Origin: Phyto melanocephala
Taxonomy: Eukaryota > Arthropoda > Insecta > Diptera > Rhinophoridae
Direction: 5' to 3'
DNA length: 64,000 nt
Assembly: GCA_941918925.1 (NCBI GenBank)
Contig: OW799235.1
Location: 40,942,701 to 41,006,700 of the forward strand
The position numbers and the translations under genes are program-made. This document shows, piece by piece, positions 9,501 through 20,200 of this stretch. Numbering within the stretch: position 1 is the first letter of the stretch; each line of letters begins with the position of its first letter. The notes beneath the pieces are model-generated. The model had not been told where the DNA came from, did not search any database, and saw only the letters and a list, made by a program, of their open reading frames with translations.

Positions 9501-10367
9501 GTTTGCGATAAAGGATCCTTACAGTATTTTTTAGGTATGGAAATCGATAGACCTGATGAGATCGGACCTATAAAAATAAGTCAAACACAATATATAGGAA
9601 ATATATTGAAAGAATTTGGTATGTATAATTGCAAATCTGTATCAGTACCATTAGATGCCGGATATCAAGTTGCATGCTCTGAAAACTGTAAGAGAGCGGA
9701 TAAAAATGAATATCAAACAGTGATCGGTAAACTGATGTATTTGTCGATTACTACCCGCCCGGACTTATTGCATTCAGTTTCAAAGCTGTCCCAATGTAAT
9801 TCAGACCCACATCAGGAACATATGCAAGCGGTTAAGCATTTATTAAGATATCTTCAGGGCACAAAGGACCTAAAGCTAGAATATAATGCCAGTGAGAAGA
9901 AATCGCTAGTTGGATATGTGGATGCCGATTGGGGTGGCGATGCCACAAATCGTAAATCCTATACAGGTTTTACGTTCTTTATTGGTAGTTGTCTGGTTTC
10001 GTGGCAATCAAGAAAGCAAACATCAGTAGCGCTAAGCAGTACCGAAGCTGAATACATGGCCGCGTCGGATGCAGCGAAGGAAGCAATTTACCTTCGAAAA
10101 CTTTTAATAGAATTAAATTATTTAAAAGACGAACCCATTGTACTAAACATTGATAATCAAGGCGCACAGAAATTGACCATGAACCCAGTATATCATAAAC
10201 GAAGCAAACACATAGATGTAAGATACCACCATATTAGAGAAGCAGTAAAAAACGGAGAAATTACCATGGAATATTGCCCTTCAAATAATATGGTAGCCGA
10301 CATCTTAACAAAGAATTTACCAAGAGTAAAACATAATAAATGCATTAATTTAATGAATATTAATTAG
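6507..10367 (+). CDS. Copia-type Gag-Pol polyprotein
   Basis: A 1286-residue frame from the ATG at 6507. Gag ends in one CCHC knuckle (CFNCGAIGHFASQC, residue about 226). Protease has LDSGATSHM near 273. Integrase precedes RT, the Ty1/copia order: an HHCC finger (HNRFGHLNY ... CHTCMKSK), then HSDVCGPF, RTDNGKEY and NGVAERCNR for D,D,E. RT carries KARLVARGCNQ and YVDD at 972-975. RNase H carries VDADWGGD, SSTEAEYMA and KHIDVRYHHIRE. No stop or shift interrupts it. In copia, excess Gag comes from a spliced mRNA; I did not locate such a splice site here. Confidence 0.97.
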   Translation: MNNVFQIEKLDDVNYESWSVLMKSVLIHSGFWRMVCGVQKRPTEAAGATKWDLEDEKALASIILSVKPTQLGYIKNSKTSADAWKKLEDIYQPKGPIQKVCLYKRLLGLHIPEGGNMVQHLKTFTETTEKLAEAGIEIQEELLVIMLLGSLSKEYDHFVIAMETRDLLPDLSFLKQKLMEESERRKEKIEEETTRQQQQQAFNVRTQKQSKPSNGNKIKKKFKGKCFNCGAIGHFASQCKAEKKNQIYEQKQFALTMLAAAQSATMQNAWYLDSGATSHMCADKESFIRFYDHNEEVRLASDKILSTKGKGDVLFRYKNYDLTFENTLYSPELQGNFLSVSKIVDKGLVVIFEAQRATVKKRDGEILLETKRDGDLFVVNKPMEKVFAIDSIEQTWHNRFGHLNYGSLRDLSMKGMVTNLNVGNNINKTPNCHTCMKSKIHTLPFPKESKNIALNVLDVVHSDVCGPFRVNSVGGAKYFITFIDDRSRMIFVFFMKAKSEALEKFKIFKKMVENEMNSKIKVLRTDNGKEYINSEFEAYLMQYGIQRQLTVPYTPQQNGVAERCNRTLVEMSRSMLVHSGVQESLWAEAINTAAYIRNRCPTKKLNEKTPYESWYGRKPDVKHLRTFGRYAVALDKTNKSKFMPKGEELTMVGYSTVSKAYRLFNEKTRKIVEKRDVIFDEDEFSKNKQCSHQKDQNEEDDYFLINIYKDNSPELNHINDENSDQEDFEGFSTADENLSSDTSHEAEQPQNIRKNKPGRPRKKQNQLGNLAETFIPSTVDDATECEDSELWTNAMRSEISSLIKNKTWYLTDLPAGRKSISCKWVFAVKRNKQGKIERYKARLVARGCNQQYGIDFIETFSPVARYTTIRILMALAVEWKMYLHQIDVSTAYLNSEIHDEIYIQQPPCFEDKNNPHKVLRLKKAIYGLKQAGREWNIKLDNVLRKIGFKQSHYDPCLYIIERDGNLIFLTVYVDDIIIGSKDKTFVIDIKQRICNEFDVCDKGSLQYFLGMEIDRPDEIGPIKISQTQYIGNILKEFGMYNCKSVSVPLDAGYQVACSENCKRADKNEYQTVIGKLMYLSITTRPDLLHSVSKLSQCNSDPHQEHMQAVKHLLRYLQGTKDLKLEYNASEKKSLVGYVDADWGGDATNRKSYTGFTFFIGSCLVSWQSRKQTSVALSSTEAEYMAASDAAKEAIYLRKLLIELNYLKDEPIVLNIDNQGAQKLTMNPVYHKRSKHIDVRYHHIREAVKNGEITMEYCPSNNMVADILTKNLPRVKHNKCINLMNIN

Positions 10368-10390
10368 TATTTTGTAAAGGAACATCCACG

Positions 10391-10401
10391 TTGAGGTGGC
10401 G
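10391..10401 (+). other. Polypurine tract of copia-type element
   Basis: TTGAGGTGGCG directly precedes the 3' LTR, the position where plus-strand synthesis is primed. It has two pyrimidine interruptions. Confidence 0.6.
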
Positions 10402-10621
10402 TGTCTTAGGATAAAATGCAACCGTGCAACGTGAATGTTTTTACATTCCTTTTCTTTACTTATTTTATCAACCAATATACAATATATGCGCATTTGAATT
10501 GCATTACTTTTTATAGTCTTAATCGTATTTTAAGCTTCGTCAAGAACAGACGCAATAAATAAACGTTACATATATTCACTCACTGACTTTTAATCTAATT
10601 TACTGCGACGTAAATTCAACA
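10402..10621 (+). repeat. Copia-type 3' LTR
   Basis: 220 bp, no difference seen from 6222-6441. Followed by the target duplication ATAAA. Confidence 0.97.
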
Positions 10622-11043
10622 ATAAAAGATTTTACCGGTAATACAAATTAAATTTTATTATCAGTAAAACTTTACCTATTGCTTAAATTTTTTTCGGTGA
10701 TTTGTAAAAATTTATTTCTACTACAATTTTACTGATTCTGCAATATAATCAATTTTGCGTTTGTTGGTAACTTATAATATCAAAAACTGTACATCAAGCT
10801 GAAATTTTTACCATATGTTCGATACGGTTCATGTTAGGTTTTCGTTTTATTTTGATCCGATATGTGGCGCTTTTGTTTTATTTACAAATTGTATATTTAT
10901 GAACTACGAACATTGGCTAAACATCGTTTTTATCGAACCTAGTAACTGAATTTAAATATTTAGTTGGACTAGTTAATTGCTAGATTTACATCGTACCTAA
11001 TACAATTTAGTAATTACAAATTTGATAACAAATAATATCATAC
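10622..11043 (-). other. SMC5 intron 11, visible part
   Basis: Nothing recognisable between the copia LTR and the donor of exon 11. No stretch on the minus strand continues the SMC5 coiled coil, so the next exon should lie beyond the two LTR elements, left of position 1. Confidence 0.6.
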
Positions 11044-11249
11044 CTACTATATCCTTTTTGAGTTCGGAAATTTTATGTTGTTGTCTTTTCAACTGCATAG
11101 ATTTCTGTTCGAATTCCTTTTGTTTACCAAAGATTTCTTTTAAAACTTGATTATGCTCTGTAGCACAAAGTTCCATTTTTCGCAATTCGGCTTCAACTGA
11201 CGCACGTTGGTTTCTTAACGAATCGGTTATTGGATTGAGTTCAGCTAGT
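11044..11249 (-). CDS. SMC5: SMC5 exon 11 (second coiled coil)
   Basis: Reads RLAELNPITDSLRNQRASVE then a strong coiled coil ending ISELKKDIV. Donor GTAG|GTATG leaves phase 1, so at least one more exon is required. Confidence 0.92.
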
Positions 11250-14200
11250 CTAAAATTAAAATAAGAAGCAAAAATTGGTATAAAATAAAATTAAACTTGA
11301 AAAATTAAATACCTATTCTTGATTTTGTTTATTTCTCGGTCATCCTTACTTGAAAGAAATCCTTTGCCTTTAATATGAGACTGCATAAGATACTTTTCTC
11401 TATTTCCATATTTAGAAATCGATAATTGATAGCGCATGTTTCCTACATATTTCGAAATAAAAATAATTTAAAAAAATATCTTAAAATATTGTCTATTTAC
11501 AATAGATCAAAACCAATATTACTTGTGTTTTCAAATAATTTCGTAAAGTTCAGTAATATTTTTAAGCGTTATATGGTTATGGGAACTAATTTAAATCTAG
11601 GAATTTGTATGTGTCATGGTTAATAAACACCAATTTTACTAAAAGAAATAATCGAAACGACCACCTTGCAAAAGCAGGCTGACTTTTTCGTCAGTGTCGT
11701 AAACTACGAAAAGAAAATAAGATTGATTAGTTTCGCTTCATCAATTACGAGAAAGTTAAAGACAAAATAACAGTCAGACATCTTCAAATGATTATAGATC
11801 AAATCCTTATTTGAAATCAAATTTCAAACTCTGTATCTCATTATTTATAACTTGTAATATTTATTTAAGTTACTTTATTGCATTACAACAAAAATTATTA
11901 AATAAGAATTTAAAATTACGTTAATAAACTTAAGAGATAATAAGTCAATTAAAGCGCGTTGTTACTCACTATTATTTCTTCGTTGTAACCAAGTGATTGT
12001 GTTACAGAGTTTAATTTGACTTGGTAATACTGCCTTGACGAAGGAAGCAAATAATTGCTTGGCAAAAGCGTCTTGCAATGAACAGCTTTGCAATTGATCA
12101 ACAAATCAGTTGATCAAAAGCAGTTTTTCTACCAATTATGTGGATAATGCGGGATCTAAAACCAACTATCTTTTGTGCCTTTCGGTCTAAATCTCTTAAA
12201 TGAATTTAAGATAGTTTTGATTAAAAAAAATAATAAATAAACGTAAGAAATAGTTCAATTCAAACCGGTTGCATATCAGTGCTATTAATGGTATGTTTAT
12301 TATTATATACATGCATAAAGGTGTTATAACAACTAATTTGATTTCAATTTGGTGCATTATAACTGGCTAACGGTTTCTTCTCTTCTGTTTCTTTTTAATT
12401 CGTTTGGTTAGAATCTGTACATTGCATGCTAGTTAAACTTTTGGAATTTAACGCGGATGTTATTTGTCTGGCATAGAAAAAGGCAAAATTATTGCTTTTC
12501 AATTGGAAGGTGTTAGTTTTTGGGAAATTACTCAGAGATTAAGCCGATCAGATAAGGAAGTCCGCAATTTTGTAAACAGAATGTACGGCCAAAAGAAACA
12601 AAATTGGGAAGAAATTTAAATTTTCCGAACGTAGTAAACGCAAAATTGTGTCAAGCACATCAATACTGTCTGGATGGGTACAACTCCCACTGGAGAGATT
12701 TGCGTATTTTCAAAAGAAATTTAGGTGGTGTTTCTCTAATGGTATACCAACTCTTCTCCAAACTTGAAACCATTTTTTGATAAAAATCGTAAAAGAAAAG
12801 ATGATTATTTAGCAGGATAAGCCACAGTTCACAAAAGTAACCAAACCCGATTGTGGCTAGAGTCAAATAACATACCACAATAAGAATTGCCAATCTGTTC
12901 TAAAGACCAAAGTCCTATGAAAAATATTTTGGTAATCATGGTGCGCAAAATCTATGCTCGAAATAAGCTTATAGAGCTCAAAGCCACTGTTCTTGATGAT
13001 TGGGAGACAAACACCAAAGAAATATATCTAAAACTTATTTAAAAACCACACCATATCGAATATTTGAGCTTATTTCCAACAGTGGAGGCCCAACTTGCTA
13101 CTGGAGAGTTACTTCGTAGTTCGATTCAAAATATTTTCGAATTACAATGTATATAGCTTACAAATTCGAAACACGTTAGTTTCGAATCGAATTACGTAGC
13201 CCCCTGATTTATAAATATTTTCTAGTTTGAATATGCTCTAAGAATGCAGCGAAAATGGCTTACCACTCTGAAATAAAATTAATTGTAATAATGGTGAAAA
13301 ACAAGTTATTTGCAGCTATATTTTCCCTAGCCTTTTTTTTAAATTTCGAATAACACAGGCCTTTGCATACGGGCTGAGGGATTTATGTCCAATAAATTGA
13401 AACTCATTCTAAATTTTGTCTCAACAGCTTCAAAAGTATGTTCGGTGGGCAAACCTTATTGTGCATTTTTGGCTTTACCACATGCTACACTGAAAACTAA
13501 GTATCAGCAAAATCACCTTTTACTAGCAATATAAGAAAACATATGTACATCTTGTAACGAGTACAATACAAAAAATATTGATGGGTCAAGGTAGTCATGG
13601 TACGAAATAAATACTAATTAACTTAATTTGAAATAATGTTAAAAGTATAATATTATTAAAAGCAATTTACCACCAAAATAGCATCGGATTTCATTTGGTA
13701 TAGCATCTGTAAAGTTGTTTACGTCATTAGCGCTGTATGGGATGTTTTGCAGATTATACAAAGAGCATAAATAACCTAAGAGTGCTGGCGGGCCATTGAT
13801 AAGATTTATAAGATACGCGTCAAATCCAAATTGCCTAAAATGAAATATAAAAATTTAAAAATCGTATTTTTACTTGACAAATTGTATCCAGAATAGCGAT
13901 TCCAAATAATAAGCAAATAAGTTAATGTAAATAAATTTTGAGTTTTACTGCAATTTTAATTTTTATTGTCGATTTTATCTCTTAAACTAATATTTAAGTT
14001 TTATTCTATAAAGAAAGTGAAATGTGATAATGAACGTAATAAAACTGACAAAATTATATGCATGATTTTTAAATTTTGCAAACATTGCTTTTTGATCAAA
14101 GGCTTTGTACCATTGGAAAATAAATGTGACACGCCTACTTTAACGCCCACCTCCCAAATAACGCTTTATCTCAATTTTATATAATTTCTATACGAATAAA

Positions 14201-17200
14201 AATTTTTGAATAATAAAGGACTCTATATTGAAACATCTGAGTTGAGTTTATTGGCAGAAACTATTTTGACACGCCTACTATAACGCCCACTTTTTACATA
14301 TCGAATAACAAAATAATAAATTTTGTGCTATAAAAGTACATAAAATTGGTGGTGGATAAAAAAAATTCGGCACAACCGAATATAGTACTCTTCCTTGTTC
14401 TATTTAAGTTTGTTATTTTGTTAAAAAATAAATTTAAAATTATTTCAATAAATTGTGGTTTTATATTTCTATATATATTGTTTATATATACAGTGCACTC
14501 GCGGTAACGTGAACAAGCTTTTGTTTACGTTGAGTATTGTGTAACATAAACAAACTTAGAAAGCTTTATAACTTGAACAATCTTTTCACTGCAAATGTTT
14601 TTTAAGCATTTAGACATTATTGAATTATGTAAATTTTGATTTTTAAAAATCCTCTGTGTGTATCCTCTAAACTTTTTATGTCATCGAAATTTGAAGTATT
14701 TTTCTTATGCGAAGCGGTGAATCAGTCACTATGAGTGTTAAAAAATTTTAATGTTTGGAGTTAAAAGAAAAGGAACTCTTTATAAATAGTTGCAAAAAGG
14801 AATTTCGTGTTCTTGTCATGAATTATAAACAATAATTTTAGTTTTATACTTTAATAATACAAATAATAAAATAATTTCACGTTCAATCGTGTAAAACACA
14901 GGTTAATATTGTAAAAATTTATATTTCTGTCATGAAACTCGACAATCGCTAACGTGAACAATTTCACTAACATAACTGCTTTGGTTTTAATTAGTTCACG
15001 TTAGCGCGAGTACACTGTACATATTCTACTATTATAACTGTGAATGTTTGGATGTTTATTACTCAATCACGCAAAAACGGCTTAACGGAACTAAATGGGT
15101 TTTGGCACACAGATAGACAACAACCTAGATTAACACACAGGCTACCTTTTAATACAACAATTAGGCGAATTTGCAGAATTATGCGAATTAGAATTAGGCT
15201 GTTCAAGGGTTCTGAGTTTCTAAAATTAACGTATTGGCGAAAATAATGTAATCATCCAATGTCGTCTGTAGAGGTGTTTTTTCTAAAATATTTACATTAA
15301 TTCATATGAATTTGTGATAAAGCGTTATATGGAAGGTGAGCGTAAAAGTGGGCGTATCAAAGAAGTTTCTGCTGATAAATTCAACTTAGATATTTCAATA
15401 TAGTCCTTTATTTTTCCAAAATCTTTATACATAGAGAAATTATATGAATTTAAGATAAAGCGTTATATGGGAGGTGGGCGTGTCACATTTATTTTCCCTT
15501 AGTGCAATAAAACAAAAAAATTTCTATCAGCAAATCATGAGGTTTGATGTTTAAGTGGCTTTTTTAATAATAATAAAAATTGATTGAATTTTTATTTTAT
15601 CGAACTTTTTTGTTTAAACTAATATTTAAATTTTTAATCAGGCTTGAGTTCATATTTAATATTCTTTATTTTTTACAAAGAATTTTTTAATTGTGATAAA
15701 TGAAAGAATAAATCTGAAAAATTATATTTTTACTGACACTAGCCGAGTGGAATGCATTTTCGAAACCAGCTACGATTTCATCATCAGCACTCTCTGATCG
15801 GTGGTTACATTTTGGTTGTAAATATCATCTATTTAACTCCCGGGACTTAATTTAATTGAATTCGGTAACTACTTGAGTTTTTCCTTTTTTCATATATTTT
15901 TACCACAACGAGTTAGATTGAAATTTTAACCAAACAGCAACCCTTTTACTTTTGTTTGTTATTATCTTTCATTTTATCACTATTTTTGTCCTGCTCTAGC
16001 CACCAGTTAGGTAGCGATAAGAACAGATAATTGTTTTTAACAATCAATGGGCCAATTCAAAGTAGACTCTCATATTGTACTATGTCATATAATTCATATT
16101 AATATGACTAGTGACTTTGAACACCTTTTGTTAACAAATTATGTATTTAATACAAGAAAGAAGACAAAGAGATGACGCTGTTAAAAATTGTATGTATACA
16201 GGAAAGAAGAAAATAGAAAATATTATCTCTGAGAGGTGAGTAGCGAAGAAATTCTCTCTGAGAGACAGTATGGTTAAAAGTATAACATAAACAATTTCTT
16301 ATACATAGGAAACAAATGTGTAAAGTCTTATTATTTTTTTGTATGGAAATTACTAACAAAAATTTCATGCGTGCATAAAATAATATGAAATAGTACAAAT
16401 ATGACTGATATGCAACCACTTTGAATTGGCCCAAAGTTTATAATCATTTGTTTTATGCAAATTGAATTTATCATGGAAAGACGCACGCGCCACAACAGCG
16501 TCACCAAACTGTTTATTTGTATGACGAAAAACAACGTTCTATTGAAAATGTTTTTCGTGCTAAATTACGGGGAACATAATCGATTCTGTAATGAAGCACA
16601 TTTCTAGCTCAATGAATACGTTGGTAAACAAAATTCGCCTATTTTGGGCTGATGAGCAACACAAAGAGTACAAAGAGCTACCTTTAGATGGTGTGGTTTA
16701 TGCGCTAATAGAATCATTGATGCAGATCAGAACGTTATCGTCAAAGGTTATCGCACCATGTTAAAGTACTTTGTGCCTCCTAAAAATCAAGCGCATGATC
16801 TCAGTGAGCTCTAGTTTCAACAAGCACTTAATTTCATGTTTTACTACGGTAAATTGACCACCTAGATCGTGCGATATTACACATTTGGCTATTTTCTCTG
16901 GAAATATGTACAGTCTGAACTCTTCAGGAATAAGCAAGCTACGATTGATGCTTTGAAAGCCAACATTAATCGTGTTATTTACAAGATACCAAAGTATTTG
17001 TTTCTTGCTAAAAAGAGTAAGTCTCTAAACTTCTGAGTTCATTTAGCAATGATATAGCAAATTAAATAAAGGTGGCAAAAACGTACTACAAATTTTTAAT
17101 TTCCGATATGGTTCATCGGTAATAATTTTTCTGTCGATTTTATAAAAATAATTTCACTAACTGGTAGCTAACAAAATAAAATATGAAATGCAAATTGTCT

Positions 17201-20200
17201 TTTGTACAGAAAATGTTTTTTTTTATTATTTTCTTATTTACAACTCAAGTTAATCCTGGGTCGCCTAGGGTACATATTTTTCTTTTCGAGTTTTATTTAT
17301 TTCTGTGCTTTTTTTATGTAAATTTTTCTAATATATTTATTTAAATATTGTTGTGGTTTTTTATTGTTTTTAGAGATTTATTGTTGCAACAAATGCTTAA
17401 TTATATACAAGAGATCGATGAAGCAGAAAACCAATATCAACGAACTGATATACCAACTGTCCTTTAGACGGAAACATATCTAGAAAATCATGCTGAGACA
17501 AATTTGGGGGAATCCCAGACATTGAATTAAGGATAAAACAACAATATCCAATCGTACAATATCATCAGACAGGAGGCGGTTACGTAAACTGCAGACAAGT
17601 CGTTAAAATATTGTATTTTCGCTAGGGACCAAGAAAACAATACATCAATCAATGGCGACAAATGATTTGAAACCTATAGATTTTAGTTACTTATTACGAA
17701 TATTGTCATTATTTACTACCATACCAACAGTTTGAAAAAATTATGGTAAAATATTATTGAAACATATTTGCGAACAAAGTGTTGTATAAGCGATCGATTA
17801 AAATAGATCAAATCAAAATATAACAGTCGTCGAGCTTCGAGCATTTCTTTAACAATTTGCTACACATACATATGTATGTATTATTTATTACAAATAGACA
17901 TAAAAAATAAAACATGTAAATTTATACATATGTGGTGTAGGATACAAGGTTTTTTCTTAACTTCCCAATCTATAGCATTGAGGTCAGAAGATTGCAGAGG
18001 TCACAGTATCAAAGTTGGTAACTGATATCTGGATAAATAACATAGTTTTAGCACAGCACTGCACATCAAAGTCAAATAAATTAAATTTGGATTTGTCGCT
18101 ACACAAAACTTTTCCAGTACAGTTCCTTTCGCCAATAGGGACGTCTGGAAAAGTTAAGTTTTTTTTATTGAGCTTCTTTATAAGTTGATTCTTAACTGAT
18201 ATTCTAGCCTATAAATTTATCCTTTTAATTGATAAACGATTTCTGGCAGTGTGAACGCCAATAACTTCTAATGTTCGTTTAAGATACTGAAAACATCTAT
18301 TGTCTTGGGTCAATTTTTACTTTTATTATTTGAATGATTTGACGTGCTGTAGGTTTTCGTGGACGACCACTCTTCAACCTTCTTAGCACATTTTTACTTT
18401 GACGATATCACTGCGGCTAACTGTTGATTTGTTAATATTAATTGATGGTCAACTTCATTCATTGAATATCCCTGTTTTAAAGTATGTACAATATAATTGT
18501 AAATTTTCCTTCAGCTGACAGTTTTTGCTATTATAAAATTATCCATTTTCAAAATTTACTTTCACTACTAATACCTTGCGTTGATATTTTTCTTTTAAAT
18601 TTATTCACTTTTTCTAAATAGAGGAAAAGTTATTTGCAGAGAAGCAAACAACGCTCAAAAATGCAACGAATAAAAAAAGAAAAGAGCTTCGTGTCTCAAT
18701 CAAAAATCACGGGTTATATTTTTTTAGTCTCGACTCTGTATAAAAATCTTTGAAAAATAAGCTTACCGTATTTGTTCAATGTTAAACCTTGGAATGAAAA
18801 TTGATTCATTTGGCGTTGGAGCATGAAATATATTCACCATTAACTTTTTATTTACACATAACTCTGTAACGAGTGTAGAAACATCAGAAGTTTTTTCGCA
18901 TGAAAATGCCAAAAGATCTCGCAGACTAATAGTATTTTCCAAAAATTTTGCAAAATCAGAATTAGAAACGCTTAGCTGCAATTAAATGGAAAAATATGTA
19001 TGTGTATAAAAAAGATTAAACATAAAAATTAAAAATAAAAAAAAAACTAAAAAGTTGTATTTGTTAAGTAAGTACCTCTATAACTAAGGGTTTGTAAACA
19101 CGACCTTCGAACAATTCCATATGTGTGTCTAACCACTGAATTGCTTCGTAAACATCAGGATATTTCGATTTTATAAACTATTCAAAATATATAAGAAGGT
19201 TACTTTTATATTAATTATATTTAAAAAAAAATTAGAATTATCAATTATGCTCACCTGCATTTTCTGTTCAGTTTCATTTTCTAAATGCCTTAGACGTCCT
19301 TTGAGATTTTGAATTTCAGGAATGCAATCGTTCAGTTTGTTAGATATATTTCTAAGCTCAGTAGTAAATCGTTTTGTCTCACATTTATATTCATTAATTT
19401 TTCTTTCGCTTTCAATTTTCCTCTGAGCGTCTGTAGCTTTACTTTCATTTAAATTTCTTAAATCTTGTGCATATACTTCTAGCATTTTCGTCTCATGTAC
19501 TAATTCATTCTGTCTTTCATGTCGTTCTCGTTTTCTTTTCTAAATTTACATTAATGTTTACATGTTGTAAAAAATAACACTACTTCACATACCTCAACTT
19601 TGGATTTCTCTTCATTTATTCTCCTTTTTAATAATTCTATATTTTTTACTATTTCCGATTTACTAGCATCAGCATCTCTCAAATTGCGGTCCTAAAATAA
19701 GTAAAACAATTTTTTTATTTTTATTAATTTTTTATATTATTTTATATACATTTTTAAAGAATGCTATAGATAGAAAAGTGTTTGGGTGCATGTTTAATAA
19801 GCATGTCGTTTTTACACTGATCAGGTTTTGTATATGTACCAGTCAACAAAACATCAGGTGCCGAATTACTGCACTCGATATCTATCGAAATTTATGGATT
19901 AGAATCCAACACAAGGTGTGAGGAATACTTTCACGTTCGATTAAAATCTCGATCGATATCAAATGCCGTAATTCGGCACCAGTTTCTGATAATTTTTAGT
20001 TCTTAGAAATCGAATAACCATTTAAGTTTAGCATCATAGATATGAATCATTGTTGCCAGGAACGAGAGTTTCCTCTTAATTTAAGATCTTTTTTTATAAT
20101 TTTAAATGCAAATTTAGGGGTATTAATTAAACTGTAATGCAAAAATTAGTCTCTGAACATAAATATGTAGAATATAGTGATCTTAACCCATTTAATTTAA

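Larger units (their letters stand above)
6222..10621 (+). mobile_element. Complete copia-type retrotransposon
   Basis: A 4.4 kb element with two 220 bp LTRs that read identically, one intact 1286-residue frame, and a 5 bp target duplication ATAAA (6217-6221 and 10622-10626). The left duplication shares base 6217 with the gypsy LTR end, so it integrated at the rim of the older element. Identical LTRs and an open frame indicate a very recent insertion of a potentially autonomous copy. Confidence 0.97.

Noticed and set aside
11426..11623. Plus-strand frame of 65 codons over SMC5 exon 10
   Set aside because: Overlaps a well-supported exon on the other strand and has no features of a protein.
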